From a bacterium (GTDB lineage Bacteria; Bacteroidota; Ignavibacteria; Kapaibacteriales; UBA961), in assembly GCA_022844575.1 (NCBI GenBank), contig JALHLL010000199.1, positions 1-6,527 on the forward strand: DNA of 6,527 nucleotides, in the 5' to 3' direction. The stretch's first letter is position 1. Each line of letters begins with the position of its first letter. Both the position numbers and the translations under genes were made by a program. Under the pieces are notes generated by a model that ran no database searches, had not been told where the DNA came from, and worked only from the letters and a program-made list of their open reading frames with translations. Shown piece after piece: positions 6,229 to 6,527 of the stretch.

Positions 6229-6527
6229 TTACGTTGATTCTTCCTTTTCTCTAATCACAATGTTTCTATACTCTTGTGGTGAAACTTTATGCACTCTCTT
6301 AAATGCGTTGCGAAACGCCTTTTCCGTTCCGTAACCACACATTCGGGAAATTTCGGATAAGGAATTTTGTGTTCCTGCAATTAAGGAACAAGCTTTTTCA
6401 ATTCTAAAACTTTGAATAATTGCATGCGGGCTACTTCCGAATTTTGTTCGGCATATCTGGCGTATATACCCTTCGGAGCAGACGCAATGTAATGCTATAA
6501 ACTGTATCGTAATATTCGACTCCAAAC
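6229..6527 (-). CDS. AraC-family transcriptional regulator, C-terminal DNA-binding domain (5' end outside window)
   Basis: The visible part is about 99 residues and ends in TAA at 6229-6231. It is the AraC/XylS-type DNA-binding domain with two helix-turn-helix motifs. The first lies around IALHCVCSEGYIRQICRTKFG, followed by the typical linker segment (SPHAIIQSFRIEKACSLI). The second is SLSEISRMCGYGTEKAFRNAFK, followed by the family signature KVSPQEYR. The reading frame stays open to the window edge. The first visible TTG codon is probably internal, because the normal domain and any N-terminal sensor begin further upstream. The signal it senses cannot be told from this fragment. It is co-directional with the two secreted-protein genes and may control them. 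Confidence 0.92.
   Translation of the reverse strand, partial: LESNITIQFIALHCVCSEGYIRQICRTKFGSSPHAIIQSFRIEKACSLIAGTQNSLSEISRMCGYGTEKAFRNAFKRVHKVSPQEYRNIVIREKEEST

Noticed and set aside
1..6527. tRNA, rRNA, CRISPR array or insertion sequence
   Set aside because: I saw no cloverleaf, rRNA motif, spaced repeat array, transposase or terminal inverted repeats. The only regular repeats are the protein-coding Ig-like modules and two short tandem repeats.

Overview
The window most likely comes from a member of the Bacteroidota, probably Bacteroidales-like. It encodes two secreted proteins that end in type IX secretion system (T9SS) C-terminal sorting domains. One intergenic promoter matches the Bacteroidota consensus (TTTG-like -33 and TAnnTTTG -7). 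Start regions are AT-rich with little or no Shine-Dalgarno sequence. The modular Cys-paired Ig-like repeats are of a kind common in this phylum. The exact genus cannot be read from the sequence.

All genes run on the minus strand, so transcription goes from high to low coordinates. At the right edge (6229-6527) is the C-terminal DNA-binding domain of an AraC-family regulator whose start lies outside the window. A 434-base gap (5795-6228) follows. It holds a tandem 13-bp repeat, a good Bacteroidota-type promoter and a strongly structured leader or small RNA of about 170 nt, ending in a weak terminator-like hairpin. After that come a micro-ORF with a perfect Shine-Dalgarno sequence and U-rich tracts leading to the next gene. 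The first secreted protein (3782-5794, 670 aa) has a signal peptide, an unassigned repetitive beta-rich body and a T9SS sorting domain. A 52-base gap holds a textbook intrinsic terminator whose U-tract touches the ribosome-binding region of the next gene. The second secreted protein (88-3729, 1213 aa) has a signal peptide, a beta-propeller-like N-terminal half, seven tandem Ig-like modules of about 75 aa, a cohesin-like or Ig-like beta domain and a T9SS sorting domain. The first 87 bases hold a short hairpin and a 10-bp tandem repeat.

The likely picture is a two-gene cell-surface locus. Both products would cross the inner membrane by Sec and the outer membrane by T9SS, then be released or attached to the surface. 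The second looks like an extended adhesin or scaffold stalk. The AraC-family gene is a plausible but unproven regulator. The least explained part is the non-coding control region: the long structured leader before the first gene, and a strong terminator placed so that the second gene would depend on read-through or on a promoter I could not find.
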